Shown here piece after piece: positions 35,275 to 43,786 of a stretch of DNA of 64,000 bases (position 1 is the stretch's first letter; each line of letters opens with the position of its first letter). The notes under the pieces are model-generated. The model was not told the origin of the DNA and made no database searches. It saw only the letters and a program-made list of their open reading frames with translations. Both the position numbers and the translations under genes were made by a program. This stretch comes from Neotamlana laminarinivorans. Its GTDB lineage: Bacteria; Bacteroidota; Bacteroidia; Flavobacteriales; Flavobacteriaceae. The stretch lies in NCBI RefSeq assembly GCF_020523925.1, contig NZ_JAJAPW010000001.1, positions 62,001 to 126,000 on the forward strand, in the 5' to 3' direction.

Positions 35275-36786
35275 TTATTTTAAGTGTTTTTTAATGCTTT
35301 CTAGAAGTTTATGTTTATCAAAAGGTTTTACCAAAACATCATTAATGCCATTTTTCTTATAACGCTTTATATCGTCTTTATAGCCTTGTGTAGATAAAAC
35401 AATAATTGGTGTTTTTTTGTATTCTTTTGATAGACTTCTAATAGAAGCAGATATATTAGAGGCAGAATACCCTTGAATAGTATTTGATAGTAGTATTAAA
35501 TCGACCTTTTGGTCTACTAGATTAGGAATAACTGCTTCACCATCAGAAATTATATTAATGAAAAATAAACCTGTAGATGCCAAAATTTTTAAAATCGATA
35601 ATTGAATTATCTCAGAATCCTCAACTAATAAAATATTATATTTTTGCTTCAATTCTGGAAGCTGGTTATTTAATAGTTCTTCTTTTTGATCTTGAGTATA
35701 GTTTGATGTTTTAAAGCTAACATTGAATATAAAAGTAGATCCTTTGTCTATTTTACTTTCAACTTTAATATTTCCTTGCATTTCAGAAATTAGGTATTTT
35801 ACAATAGCTAATCCTAGGCCAACGCCGGTTTGTTCTTCACCTGTTTCAATTTTAGTAAATCTATCAAAAATAGATTCTAGGTTTTCTTCTGCTATACCAC
35901 ATCCAGTGTCTTCAACTTCAAAATGTAAATTAACTTTGTTTGCTCTAGAGTGGTTATGCGAAACTTTAATGTGTAAATGCCCCTTGCTTGTATAGCTTAA
36001 AGCATTGGTTAATAAGTTTGCTAAAATTTGTTTTAATCTATATTGATCGCCCTCAATAAAAGTTGGCACTTTTTCTCCTATTTCTAATTTAAAAGATAAC
36101 CCTTTTTTACTTGCTAAGTAGTTATAAATAACTTCAATATTTTTTAGCAATTCTTTTAAATTAAAAACTTTACTAACCAAAATTAGTTTGCCAGATTCAA
36201 TTTTGCTTATATCTAAAATGTCTTCAATGCGTTGTTTTAAATCTTTATTTGCCGATTGAATTATTTCTAGATAATTTTTTTGCTCGTCGTTTAAGTTGCT
36301 ATTTATTAATAAATCGCTAAATATTGTTGATGCTGTTATTGGGTTACGTAACTGGTGACTAAAATTGGCTATAAAATTATTTTTAAAAGTTTCTTTTTCA
36401 AGCAAATATTCGTTTTTAAGTACAAGAATTTGTGAGTTTATTATAGATTCGTTTCTGGTTTGTGCTGTAAGTTGGTAATTATTATAATGCTTGGTTAGGT
36501 TTTCAATAATTACCAAGTTATTGTTGTTGTGGGTTTTTAATGTAACATCAACAACTAAAGGTTCTTGATTATTAAAATCTAGATTTATACACGAAAACTC
36601 AAAACTTTCATTTACTGTAGTGAGTAAATGCGTTAATATCTCGAAAAAAGGATGAATATCTTGAATTTTTTCGCCAATTATTGTTGGTAAAATAGGATGA
36701 TCTTGTTCTAAAACAACACCTAAATCGTCAACTAAAATGTATTGAAAATTATTTTTGTGATATTTATCTTTTAATTCTTTAAGCAT
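35275..36786 (-). CDS. Hybrid histidine kinase with a degenerate receiver domain
   Basis: The 503 residues comprise an N-terminal PAS-like region (1-110), a coiled linker, HisKA with His144 in FSHQLRNPI, a HATPase domain (N box ILANLLTNAL, G1 DTGCGIAE, G2 GVGLGLAIVK) and a C-terminal receiver (383-503). The receiver keeps Glu389-Asp390, Ser465/Thr466 and Lys487, but the phosphoacceptor position is Ser434 (LILLSNT) in place of Asp. It has no membrane segment, so it is cytoplasmic. The ATG follows the stop of the upstream GTPase gene with no gap. I infer that it reports or receives a state from the GTPase module. Confidence 0.9.
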   Translation of the reverse strand: MLKELKDKYHKNNFQYILVDDLGVVLEQDHPILPTIIGEKIQDIHPFFEILTHLLTTVNESFEFSCINLDFNNQEPLVVDVTLKTHNNNNLVIIENLTKHYNNYQLTAQTRNESIINSQILVLKNEYLLEKETFKNNFIANFSHQLRNPITASTIFSDLLINSNLNDEQKNYLEIIQSANKDLKQRIEDILDISKIESGKLILVSKVFNLKELLKNIEVIYNYLASKKGLSFKLEIGEKVPTFIEGDQYRLKQILANLLTNALSYTSKGHLHIKVSHNHSRANKVNLHFEVEDTGCGIAEENLESIFDRFTKIETGEEQTGVGLGLAIVKYLISEMQGNIKVESKIDKGSTFIFNVSFKTSNYTQDQKEELLNNQLPELKQKYNILLVEDSEIIQLSILKILASTGLFFINIISDGEAVIPNLVDQKVDLILLSNTIQGYSASNISASIRSLSKEYKKTPIIVLSTQGYKDDIKRYKKNGINDVLVKPFDKHKLLESIKKHLK

Positions 36787-37281
36787 TTATTTTTGTATTA
36801 AATCTTGGGCTAGTTTGGCAAAGAGTTTTTCAACTCTGCTTCCTGTTTTAGCACTAACAAAATAATCTACAACATTATCAAACTGTTCGCTATGCTCTTT
36901 TAAATATATTTTATTTACTAAATCTACTTTGTTGCCAACTACTTTAACAGGAACGGTTGAGAAGTTTTCTTTTAAAAAGGCTAATTCATCATTAAGATGC
37001 TCGAAAGTTACTGGTCTGGTTAAATCGAAAACATATATAAAACCGTTGGTACCCAGTAGGTAAGAAGGTCTGGTTTTTTTTATATCGTCTTGTCCTTCTA
37101 AATCCCAGATAATTAATGAAATATCTTCATTTTCAGAAATATTTATAGTTCTTTTAGAAATATGTACGCCAATGGTAACTTTGTAGTCTTCGGTAAAGGT
37201 GTTTTCAACAAAACGTCTTATTAAAGAGGTTTTACCAACACCAAAGTGCCCAATTAAAACAATTTTCTTAGATATCGTCAT
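36787..37281 (-). CDS. Ras/Rab-like small GTPase
   Basis: The 164 residues are a complete stand-alone small GTPase. G1 is GHFGVGKTS (11-19), the switch I Thr is Thr36 (DYKVTIG), G3 is WDLEGQD with Asp60, Gly63 and the catalytic Gln64, G4 is NKVD (117-120) and G5 is SAK (143-145). Gln64, absent or displaced in MglA-type proteins, is retained, so intrinsic hydrolysis may be Ras-like. There is no C-terminal prenylation motif or membrane segment. It overlaps the upstream roadblock-like gene by 14 bases and abuts the kinase gene. Its role is not known. Confidence 0.92.
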   Translation of the reverse strand: MTISKKIVLIGHFGVGKTSLIRRFVENTFTEDYKVTIGVHISKRTINISENEDISLIIWDLEGQDDIKKTRPSYLLGTNGFIYVFDLTRPVTFEHLNDELAFLKENFSTVPVKVVGNKVDLVNKIYLKEHSEQFDNVVDYFVSAKTGSRVEKLFAKLAQDLIQK

Positions 37282-38086
37282 TCTTAAAAAATTCTTCTAG
37301 TTTTTTTGATAATAATGGTTTGTTTTGTAGTAGCTTAGCTATTTTATGTTTGTCTGCAAATTCTAAAAGTTCATCTTCTAAATCGTCTTTAAAAATAACA
37401 TTATACACTCCAGAAATTACTACGGCTATATAAAATGAAGAAAAATTTTGAATATGTATATGGTATAAATCGTACTCTATATATTGTAAACTTTGGTCTT
37501 CTTTTATAAAGGCATCTTCAACAAAACTTTTAATGGCTGTTAGCATACCAGCAACCATATCTTCATCGGCCATTTTGTTTTTAGAATATTCTGCAAGCAA
37601 TAGTCCGGATCCTTTTTCAATAACTATAATTTGTTCAATTTTTGCATTATTGTGGTCTTGTAAAATTAAATCGGATTCGCTTACCCCAGCTGCTTTAGAC
37701 TTTGCTCTTCTGAAAAAACGTTTAAAAGAAAAGGTTTTATTTACCTGATTATTTATTTTTTCGGAAAGCATTTTCATTTCATGTTGTACATAGCGTTTAA
37801 TCATTTTACCCATAATAGGGAAAAGTGCTTCTACAACAGCATCTTGTGAGTTTTTAATTTCAGCTTTTAAAGTACTGGTTATGGTTGGGCCGAGGGTTTC
37901 GGGAATGTCTTTAACGAAATTATTTAGTTTTGAGTCGATTATAGGATTAACTTTTTCAGATAATTCCTTTTGTTTGTTAATTGTGTTTTCTAGAATTTGT
38001 ATTTTTTTTTCAATAGATGAGACAAACTCCCGCTCGTCGGTAAGTAAAATATCCTTAATAATATTTAGTTTCTCGTCTTGGTTCAT
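37268..38086 (-). CDS. Coiled-coil protein with roadblock/LC7-like domain, possible GTPase partner
   Basis: This 272-residue protein has no signal peptide. Residues 1-80 form a charged helical region; about 81-135 contain VVEALFPIMGKMIKRYVQHE and FSFKRFFRRAKSKAAG, a helical pair I recall from N-termini of proteobacterial and cyanobacterial proteins annotated as OmpA-family. Residues about 150-230 (IEQIIVIEKGSGLLLAEYS, MVAGMLTAIKSFVEDAF, HIQNFSSFYIAVVISG) have the beta-alpha-beta rhythm of roadblock/LC7 domains, which act as GTPase activators or scaffolds. The OmpA domain is absent here. The gene overlaps the GTPase gene. The fold assignment is inferred from pattern only. Confidence 0.72.
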   Translation of the reverse strand: MNQDEKLNIIKDILLTDEREFVSSIEKKIQILENTINKQKELSEKVNPIIDSKLNNFVKDIPETLGPTITSTLKAEIKNSQDAVVEALFPIMGKMIKRYVQHEMKMLSEKINNQVNKTFSFKRFFRRAKSKAAGVSESDLILQDHNNAKIEQIIVIEKGSGLLLAEYSKNKMADEDMVAGMLTAIKSFVEDAFIKEDQSLQYIEYDLYHIHIQNFSSFYIAVVISGVYNVIFKDDLEDELLEFADKHKIAKLLQNKPLLSKKLEEFFKNDDI

Positions 38087-38100
38087 CTATTAAATTAAAA

Positions 38101-38457
38101 CTACTCAGCAATTTTTTCACCTAATTTAATAAAAAGCTCGCTCAGTAATTTTCTGTCGGCTTTTTTATCTCCTAAGTCGTCTAACTTATCGTTTACTGTA
38201 TTTTCTAATTCGGTTACGCGAATGTTAATATCGGTACTAAGTGAATCAATACTTTGTAATAATTCAGATTCTACGGTACTAATTAACTCTTGTAATTCTT
38301 GTTTTTTATTAAGAATATCTTTTTTAAGTGTTTCGAACTCTTCGTTATATTCTTGAATATTTTCACCGAAAATAAGCTCTTTTATAGCATCAATTTTAGA
38401 TGCATTACTTTTTTCTGAACCGTTTACATTTTTAGTAATGTCTTCGTTATTCTTCAT
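38101..38457 (-). CDS. Coiled-coil protein, first gene of the GTPase operon
   Basis: This 118-residue hydrophilic protein has heptad-like spacing of Leu/Ile from about 40 to 105 and no signal peptide or membrane segment. KIDAIKELIFGENIQEY (21-37) resembles the opening of the 272-residue neighbour (LNIIKDILLTDEREF), so the two may share a common N-terminal helix. It is 14 bases upstream of that gene and probably forms part of the same complex. Function is unknown. Confidence 0.8.
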   Translation of the reverse strand: MKNNEDITKNVNGSEKSNASKIDAIKELIFGENIQEYNEEFETLKKDILNKKQELQELISTVESELLQSIDSLSTDINIRVTELENTVNDKLDDLGDKKADRKLLSELFIKLGEKIAE

Positions 38458-38546
38458 TTTAATAGATAGTTTGCTAGGTATAAGAAATAAAATTAACTAT
38501 AAGTTTTAAATAAACAATATTTTTTGTTTAAATAGTTGTATGAATT

Positions 38547-39899
38547 TTATTTCTTTTTATTGCGTTTGTTATAGTTTTTATCGCCTCTAGTTTTAGGTTT
38601 TTTGTATTTTTTTGCGATCTTAAATTTATAAGATCCACCTAAGTTTTCTTTTTGATTTTTAGCCTTTTTTTCATGAAAGGCTGGTCCTGGCGCATCTTCA
38701 TCTCGTTGTTTGTGAGGGTTATTACGCTCTTTAATTTGTGGGCGTTCTTCAGGAATTAATTCTGTAGAAACTTCAACAGCTTCAGGTAATTCTGCTAAAG
38801 GAATTTCCATTTGCATTAAGCTCTCAATGGCTTCAATGGCTTCGTATTCTTTTTCGGTTGAAAACACTAAAGCTTCACCTTTACGTTCTGCACGACCTGT
38901 TCTACCAATGCGATGCATGTAGTTTTCTGGGTATTCTGGAGTATCAAAATTTATAACATGGCTAACATTATCAATATCTAAACCACGCGCCATAACATCT
39001 GTTGCAACTAAAATGCGGTTTACGCCTTCGCGGAATTGCTCAATACTGCGTAAACGATAGTTTTGGGTTTTGTTGGAGTGAATAACACACAACTCTTCTT
39101 TAAAATATTCGTCTAATTTTTCGAATAATCTATCTGCCATTCGCTTATAAGCCACAAAAACAATAACTTTATTAAAGGTTTCTTGGTCTTTAAGTAAATG
39201 TACCAATAAATTAACCTTTGTATAAAAGTTAGGAACTTTGTATTTGGTTTGTGTAATATTTTCAAGAGGTGTACCCGAAACAGCAATAGATATTTGCTCT
39301 GGTCTAATAAAGAAATCGTTAATTAAAAGCTCAACATCTTGCGTCATTGTGGCCGAAAACATAATGTTTTGGCGCTTTTGCGGAAGAATATCAAATATAT
39401 TAATAAGCTGATGCCTAAACCCTAAATCTAGCATAACATCAACTTCATCTATAACTAATTTCTGAATCGATTTTAATTGCAACGTTCTACTTAAAGCTAA
39501 ATCGTAAAGTCTACCGGGTGTGGCCACTAAAATATCTAAACCTTCGGCTACAGCTTGTTTTTGGGTATTAATGTTTGTTCCACCGTATACACCTAAAACA
39601 CGATTGTTAATGTATTTTGATAGTTTTTCAATTTCATCAACTACTTGTACTACCAGTTCCCGGGTAGGTACCAGTACCAAAACTCTAGGGTTGTCTTGTT
39701 TCGAGAACTTTAAATTTTTTAAAATGGGCAGCATATAGGCAAAGGTTTTACCAGTACCTGTTTGTGCTATACCAACCATATCTTTTCCCGAAGCAACCAC
39801 ATTAAAAGCTTCTGCTTGAATGGGAGTTGGGGTTGTAAAGCCTAAATCGTTTATGGCGTTATATAGCGGTGTGTTTAAATTTAAATCTTCAAAAGTCAA
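38547..39899 (-). CDS. DEAD-box RNA helicase (RhlE-like)
   Basis: This ATP-dependent RNA helicase contains the Q motif, AQTGTGKTFAY, PTRELVVQV, the DEAD-box variant DEVD, SAT and HRIGRTGR. A basic tail rich in Lys and Asn (about 400-450) ends in KKK. The family start MTFEDLNLNTPLYNAI falls on a TTG at 39899 (450 residues). The only other upstream candidate, TTG at 39920, is part of a TAnnTTTG promoter element and is unlikely. It lies 42 bases after the mutarotase gene and 89 bases before the GTPase operon, transcribed in the same direction. Confidence 0.92.
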   Translation of the reverse strand: MTFEDLNLNTPLYNAINDLGFTTPTPIQAEAFNVVASGKDMVGIAQTGTGKTFAYMLPILKNLKFSKQDNPRVLVLVPTRELVVQVVDEIEKLSKYINNRVLGVYGGTNINTQKQAVAEGLDILVATPGRLYDLALSRTLQLKSIQKLVIDEVDVMLDLGFRHQLINIFDILPQKRQNIMFSATMTQDVELLINDFFIRPEQISIAVSGTPLENITQTKYKVPNFYTKVNLLVHLLKDQETFNKVIVFVAYKRMADRLFEKLDEYFKEELCVIHSNKTQNYRLRSIEQFREGVNRILVATDVMARGLDIDNVSHVINFDTPEYPENYMHRIGRTGRAERKGEALVFSTEKEYEAIEAIESLMQMEIPLAELPEAVEVSTELIPEERPQIKERNNPHKQRDEDAPGPAFHEKKAKNQKENLGGSYKFKIAKKYKKPKTRGDKNYNKRNKKK

Positions 39900-39917
39900 A
39901 ACTACTGTATTTTGCGG

Positions 39918-39925
39918 CAAAGGTA
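39918..39925 (-). promoter_or_regulatory. -7 promoter element for the DEAD-box helicase
   Basis: The minus strand reads TACCTTTG then CCGC, a perfect TAnnTTTG, 18 bases before the TTG start at 39899. An upstream TTG at the usual spacing was not found. Confidence 0.5.
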
Positions 39926-39941
39926 AGGTTTATTCTTAAGT

Positions 39942-40832
39942 TTAAACTAAATGCTTGTCTTCAATCTCAATACTGTAACTAGCTTCAAATGCGCTACCTG
40001 CTTTTAAACTTAAAATGCCTTCTTTTTCTTTTAAATTTCCACTTGCGTTTACACTATCTGCAATACCAAGCCAAGGTTCAATACATACATAATCGCCGTT
40101 TGGTTTTGCCCAAATGCCCATATAATTAAATTTAGGGTAGCTTACCGTTAATATTTTACCATGATTTTTACTGTTAATACTTATTTTTCGAGACTTTAAG
40201 TCTTTAAAAACAAGCGCATCAACATCAAAAAGTTCGTGTTTTAAAGGTAAAATGTTGTCGTTATTAAAAACGGGTTCGGTTTCGTTTAAAATAAGTCCGC
40301 TTCCTAATTCAATTAAATAGCGACTAGAGTTTTCTTTATGTTCAAACTCTAAAAAATAGTCGTCGTAAGCTTCGTTTTCAAAAACCGGACATTTAAATGC
40401 AGGATGCCCACCAAGAGAAAAATACATGGTTTTTGTATCGGTATTTTTTACGGTATGCGAAACATTAAGTGTATTATTTGTTAATGTAAATGTAATTAAA
40501 AACTCAAATTTAAAAGGGTATATTTTAAGTAATTCAGCATTGCTTTTTAATTTAAAAGTTAAGCTGTTATCTGTTTTGTTATAAAGCGTAATGTCTTTGC
40601 TATGTCTTATAAAACCATGTCTTGGTGTGTTATAAGTTTCACCTTCAAAGGTTAGTGAACCGTTTTTTAAAGCACCAATTACAGGAAATAAATTAGGAGC
40701 AAAACTACCCCAAACATCTGGGTTTGCATCCCACATAAATTGAGTGTTATGTTTTACTGAAGAAATTTCGCAAAGTTCGGCACCAATATTTTCAATGGCT
40801 ATTTTAAGTTTATCGTTTTTTAAAGTATGCAT
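39942..40832 (-). CDS. Aldose 1-epimerase family protein (LacX-like)
   Basis: This 296-residue beta-sandwich protein of the mutarotase family probably interconverts sugar anomers. Family marks are WDANPDVWGSFAPNLFPVIG, PRHGFIRHSKD, SLGGHPAFKCP and YVCIEPWLGIADS. It is cytoplasmic, with ATG start. LacX-like members lack experimental detail, so the sugar is unknown. No sugar operon is nearby. Confidence 0.87.
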   Translation of the reverse strand: MHTLKNDKLKIAIENIGAELCEISSVKHNTQFMWDANPDVWGSFAPNLFPVIGALKNGSLTFEGETYNTPRHGFIRHSKDITLYNKTDNSLTFKLKSNAELLKIYPFKFEFLITFTLTNNTLNVSHTVKNTDTKTMYFSLGGHPAFKCPVFENEAYDDYFLEFEHKENSSRYLIELGSGLILNETEPVFNNDNILPLKHELFDVDALVFKDLKSRKISINSKNHGKILTVSYPKFNYMGIWAKPNGDYVCIEPWLGIADSVNASGNLKEKEGILSLKAGSAFEASYSIEIEDKHLV

Positions 40833-40863
40833 GTTTTTTTTGTTTGAAACTGTTTTTACAATT

Positions 40864-40896
40864 TTGAAATAAATTTAAGTATTCTAACTAAATTTG
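40864..40896 (+). promoter_or_regulatory. Promoter of pabB
   Basis: TTG (40864-40866), a 22-base spacer and TAAATTTG (40889-40896) fit the flavobacterial consensus. Transcription would start a few bases before the TTG start codon at 40916, giving a leader of roughly 10-15 bases. Confidence 0.6.
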
Positions 40897-40915
40897 CAGT
40901 ATAATTCTGTTTTAT

Positions 40916-42214
40916 TTGAGAACAACTTTTACTTACAGCAAAAAAAACATAGCACAATTTAAAATTAAATTATTGCAATGGGCACAACAGTTTGACGATG
41001 TGGTTTGGTTAGATTCTAACAATAAAAAAAACACGCAAACATATAAAAGTTACGATGCCGTTTTAGCAGTTGATGCTTTTACAAGTATAAAAACAGATTA
41101 TTTTGATGCTTTTTCTAAGTTAAATGATTACCAAAAAACGACTAACGATTGGATTTTTGGCTACCTAACTTACGATTTGAAAAACGATGTAGAGCCATTA
41201 AAATCTAATAATTTTGATGGTTTAAAATTCCCAGATTTATACTTTTTTCAGCCAAAAAAACTATTTTTAATTAAAGATAATATCGTTGAAATTCAATATT
41301 TAAAAGCGGTTGATGATGAAATTGATGCCGATTCAATTGAAATTAATAATACCGAAGAAGATTTTAATACAAAACCTTCAAACGACATAAAAATTCATTT
41401 GCGTATTCATAAAGACGCTTATTTTAATAAAGTAAATAAAATGTTAGCGCATGTGCACCACGGCAGTATTTATGAAGCTAATTTTTGTCAAGAGTTTTAT
41501 GCCGAAAACACAGAAATAAATCCTTTAGAAACCTATAAAAAGCTAAATGACATTTCCAACCCGCCATTTGCTACATATTTTAAAAGTTTCGATAAATATT
41601 TGCTTTCTGCATCGCCCGAGCGTTACATAAAAAAGGAAGGCAATAAAATTATATCGCAACCCATAAAAGGAACCGCAAAACGATCTAAAAATAAAGTTGA
41701 AGACGAGCAACTTAAACACAACTTATCGGAAGACCAAAAAGAACGTAGCGAGAATATTATGATTGTAGATTTGGTACGAAACGATTTATCGAAAACCGCT
41801 GTAAAAAATTCGGTAAACGTGGAAGAGTTGTGTAAGATTTACACCTTCGATCAAGTACACCAAATGATATCGACCATTACATCAAAAATAAACGATGACA
41901 CCAACCCGGTTGATGTTTTAAAAACCACATTCCCTATGGGAAGCATGACGGGTGCTCCAAAAATTTCGGCAATGCAAATTATTGAAGATTTAGAGGAAAC
42001 TAAACGCGGACTCTACTCTGGCGCTGTTGGGTATTTTACACCAAATGGCGATTTCGATTTTAATGTGGTAATTCGTAGTATTTTATATAACGAAACAAAA
42101 AAATACGTGTCCTTTTCGGTAGGAAGTGCCATTACAGCAAAAAGCAATCCGTTAAACGAATATGAAGAATGCTTGGTAAAGGCAAAGGCCATGCGTGAAG
42201 TGCTGGAAAACTAG
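40916..42214 (+). CDS. pabB: Aminodeoxychorismate synthase component I
   Basis: This chorismate-binding enzyme makes aminodeoxychorismate for folate, using ammonia from a PabA-type glutaminase. The 432 residues carry GTAKRSKNKVEDEQLKHNLS, KERSENIMIVDLVRNDLSKTA, VHQMISTI and PMGSMTGAPKISAM typical of the family. Anthranilate synthase is the main alternative, but the length and N-terminus favour PabB. The start is TTG; the upstream in-frame region has no ATG before a stop at 40889. No pabA gene is adjacent. Confidence 0.88.
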   Translation: MRTTFTYSKKNIAQFKIKLLQWAQQFDDVVWLDSNNKKNTQTYKSYDAVLAVDAFTSIKTDYFDAFSKLNDYQKTTNDWIFGYLTYDLKNDVEPLKSNNFDGLKFPDLYFFQPKKLFLIKDNIVEIQYLKAVDDEIDADSIEINNTEEDFNTKPSNDIKIHLRIHKDAYFNKVNKMLAHVHHGSIYEANFCQEFYAENTEINPLETYKKLNDISNPPFATYFKSFDKYLLSASPERYIKKEGNKIISQPIKGTAKRSKNKVEDEQLKHNLSEDQKERSENIMIVDLVRNDLSKTAVKNSVNVEELCKIYTFDQVHQMISTITSKINDDTNPVDVLKTTFPMGSMTGAPKISAMQIIEDLEETKRGLYSGAVGYFTPNGDFDFNVVIRSILYNETKKYVSFSVGSAITAKSNPLNEYEECLVKAKAMREVLEN

Positions 42215-42312
42215 TTTTTTACCCAGAAACATAAAAATTAATTATTCAAGTTGGTATATTTGAGTAGTACAATTATCAAAATTATAGATTGGAATTACTA
42301 TTAATTGTCAGA

Positions 42313-42326
42313 TCGAGCGCAGTCGA
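42313..42326. repeat. Palindrome-like fragment TCGAGCGCAGTCGA of a dispersed repeat
   Basis: TCGAGCGCAGTCGA lies in TGTCAGATCGAGCGCAGTCG, ahead of tilS. I recall TGTCATTTCGAGCG-AGTCGAGAAATC-type elements as common intergenic repeats in flavobacterial genomes. Only one copy is in this window, so the identification rests on memory. Confidence 0.5.
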
Positions 42327-42368
42327 GATCCAGTTATATTGAAAAATAATCCGTGAATCGGTGGAAAA

Positions 42369-43691
42369 ATGACCCAAGAATTATTCAAAAAACATATTAC
42401 TAAAAATCTAAACTTTTTAACCAAAAACAAAGTAATTATTGCTATTTCTGGCGGTATAGATAGTGTGGTTTTAACACATTTATGCCACAAAATAGGTTTA
42501 AATGTAGCTTTAGCGCATTGCAATTTTAATTTACGCGGAAACGAAAGTGATGCCGATGAAACTTTTGTTGAAACCTTAGCCGAAAGTTTAGGTTTAGAGG
42601 TGTTTATTCAAAATTTTGACACCTCATTATATGCTAAAGAACACAAGCGTTCTATACAAATGGCAGCACGCGAATTACGCTATAATTGGTTCGACGAATT
42701 GTCGTCACAATTAAAGTTCGATTATATTTTAACAGCGCATCATGCCGATGATAACTTAGAAACTTTTTTAATCAATTTTACACGTGGCACAGGTATAGAA
42801 GGTTTAACCGGAATTCCAGAAATTAACGGGAAGTTTGTACGTCCGCTATTACCTTTTTCAAGTGATGATATTGAATTGTATGCCAATGCAAACAGTATAA
42901 AATGGCGTGACGATAGTAGTAACAAATCGGTTAAATATTTACGCAATAAACTACGCCACGAGGTTATTCCTATTTTAAAAGAAATAAATCCAAGTTTGTT
43001 ACAAAGTTTTCAATCCACTTTAAATAATTTGCAAGATTCATCAACTATAATAAACGATAAAATTGATGAGTTTTTAAATAAAACTATAGAAAGAATAAGC
43101 GACAACGAGGTACGTTTTAAAATTTCAGAATTCAAAAAAGCAAAGCATCCAAAAGCGTATTTATTTGAAGCTTTAAAAGAATTTGGTTTTACAGAATGGG
43201 ACGATATTGTAAGTTTATTAGATGCTCAACCAGGAAAACAAGTGTTTTCTAACGAATTTAGGCTCATAAAAGATCGCGACTATTTATTATTAACTAAAAA
43301 GGAAGTTGAACAGTTTTCAGAAATTATTATTTCAAGTATAACCGATAAAGTTGAAACACCGTTTGGCACTTTAAGCTTTGCAGAAATTGATGCTGTTGAA
43401 ACCAACATAAAAACTGCAAAAAATAGTATTTGCGTCGATAAAAACACGCTTGAATTTCCTTTAACCATAAGAAAAAAGGAGGAAGGCGATGTGTTTTTCC
43501 CAATAGGAATGCAAGGTAAAAAGAAGCTGAGTAAATATTTTAAAGATGAGAAGTTTTCGCTTCTCGATAAGGAAAATACGTTGTTGTTATGCTCTAAAAA
43601 TCAAATTGTTTGGATTGTAAATAACCGCGCCGACGATAGATTTAAAGTAACTAAAACCACAAAGCAAATTTTAAAAATAGAATTAAAATAA
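42369..43691 (+). CDS. tilS: tRNA(Ile)-lysidine synthase
   Basis: TilS attaches lysine to the wobble cytidine of tRNA-Ile2 so that it reads AUA codons; it is essential. The 440 residues show the PP-loop SGGIDS (27-32), NLRGNESDADE and a C-terminal lysidine-binding domain ending near FKVTKTTKQILKI. It starts at ATG 42369 in a 154-base gap after pabB, in which the TCGAGCGCAGTCGA repeat sits. Confidence 0.94.
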   Translation: MTQELFKKHITKNLNFLTKNKVIIAISGGIDSVVLTHLCHKIGLNVALAHCNFNLRGNESDADETFVETLAESLGLEVFIQNFDTSLYAKEHKRSIQMAARELRYNWFDELSSQLKFDYILTAHHADDNLETFLINFTRGTGIEGLTGIPEINGKFVRPLLPFSSDDIELYANANSIKWRDDSSNKSVKYLRNKLRHEVIPILKEINPSLLQSFQSTLNNLQDSSTIINDKIDEFLNKTIERISDNEVRFKISEFKKAKHPKAYLFEALKEFGFTEWDDIVSLLDAQPGKQVFSNEFRLIKDRDYLLLTKKEVEQFSEIIISSITDKVETPFGTLSFAEIDAVETNIKTAKNSICVDKNTLEFPLTIRKKEEGDVFFPIGMQGKKKLSKYFKDEKFSLLDKENTLLLCSKNQIVWIVNNRADDRFKVTKTTKQILKIELK

Positions 43692-43786
43692 AGGTCATTT
43701 TAAAAATGATAAATTGGTTATAATAATATTTAATCTAAATTTATTTCAGAATTAACAGAACTGAAAAAGACTAACAAAAGGAGAAT

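Noticed and set aside
42308-42523. Minus-strand frame over the start of tilS
   Set aside because: It reads through the tilS PP-loop region in antisense and resembles no known protein.
43744-43783. Purine riboswitch ahead of ade
   Set aside because: Only a six-base hairpin and a GGAG sequence are visible; the conserved riboswitch core is missing.
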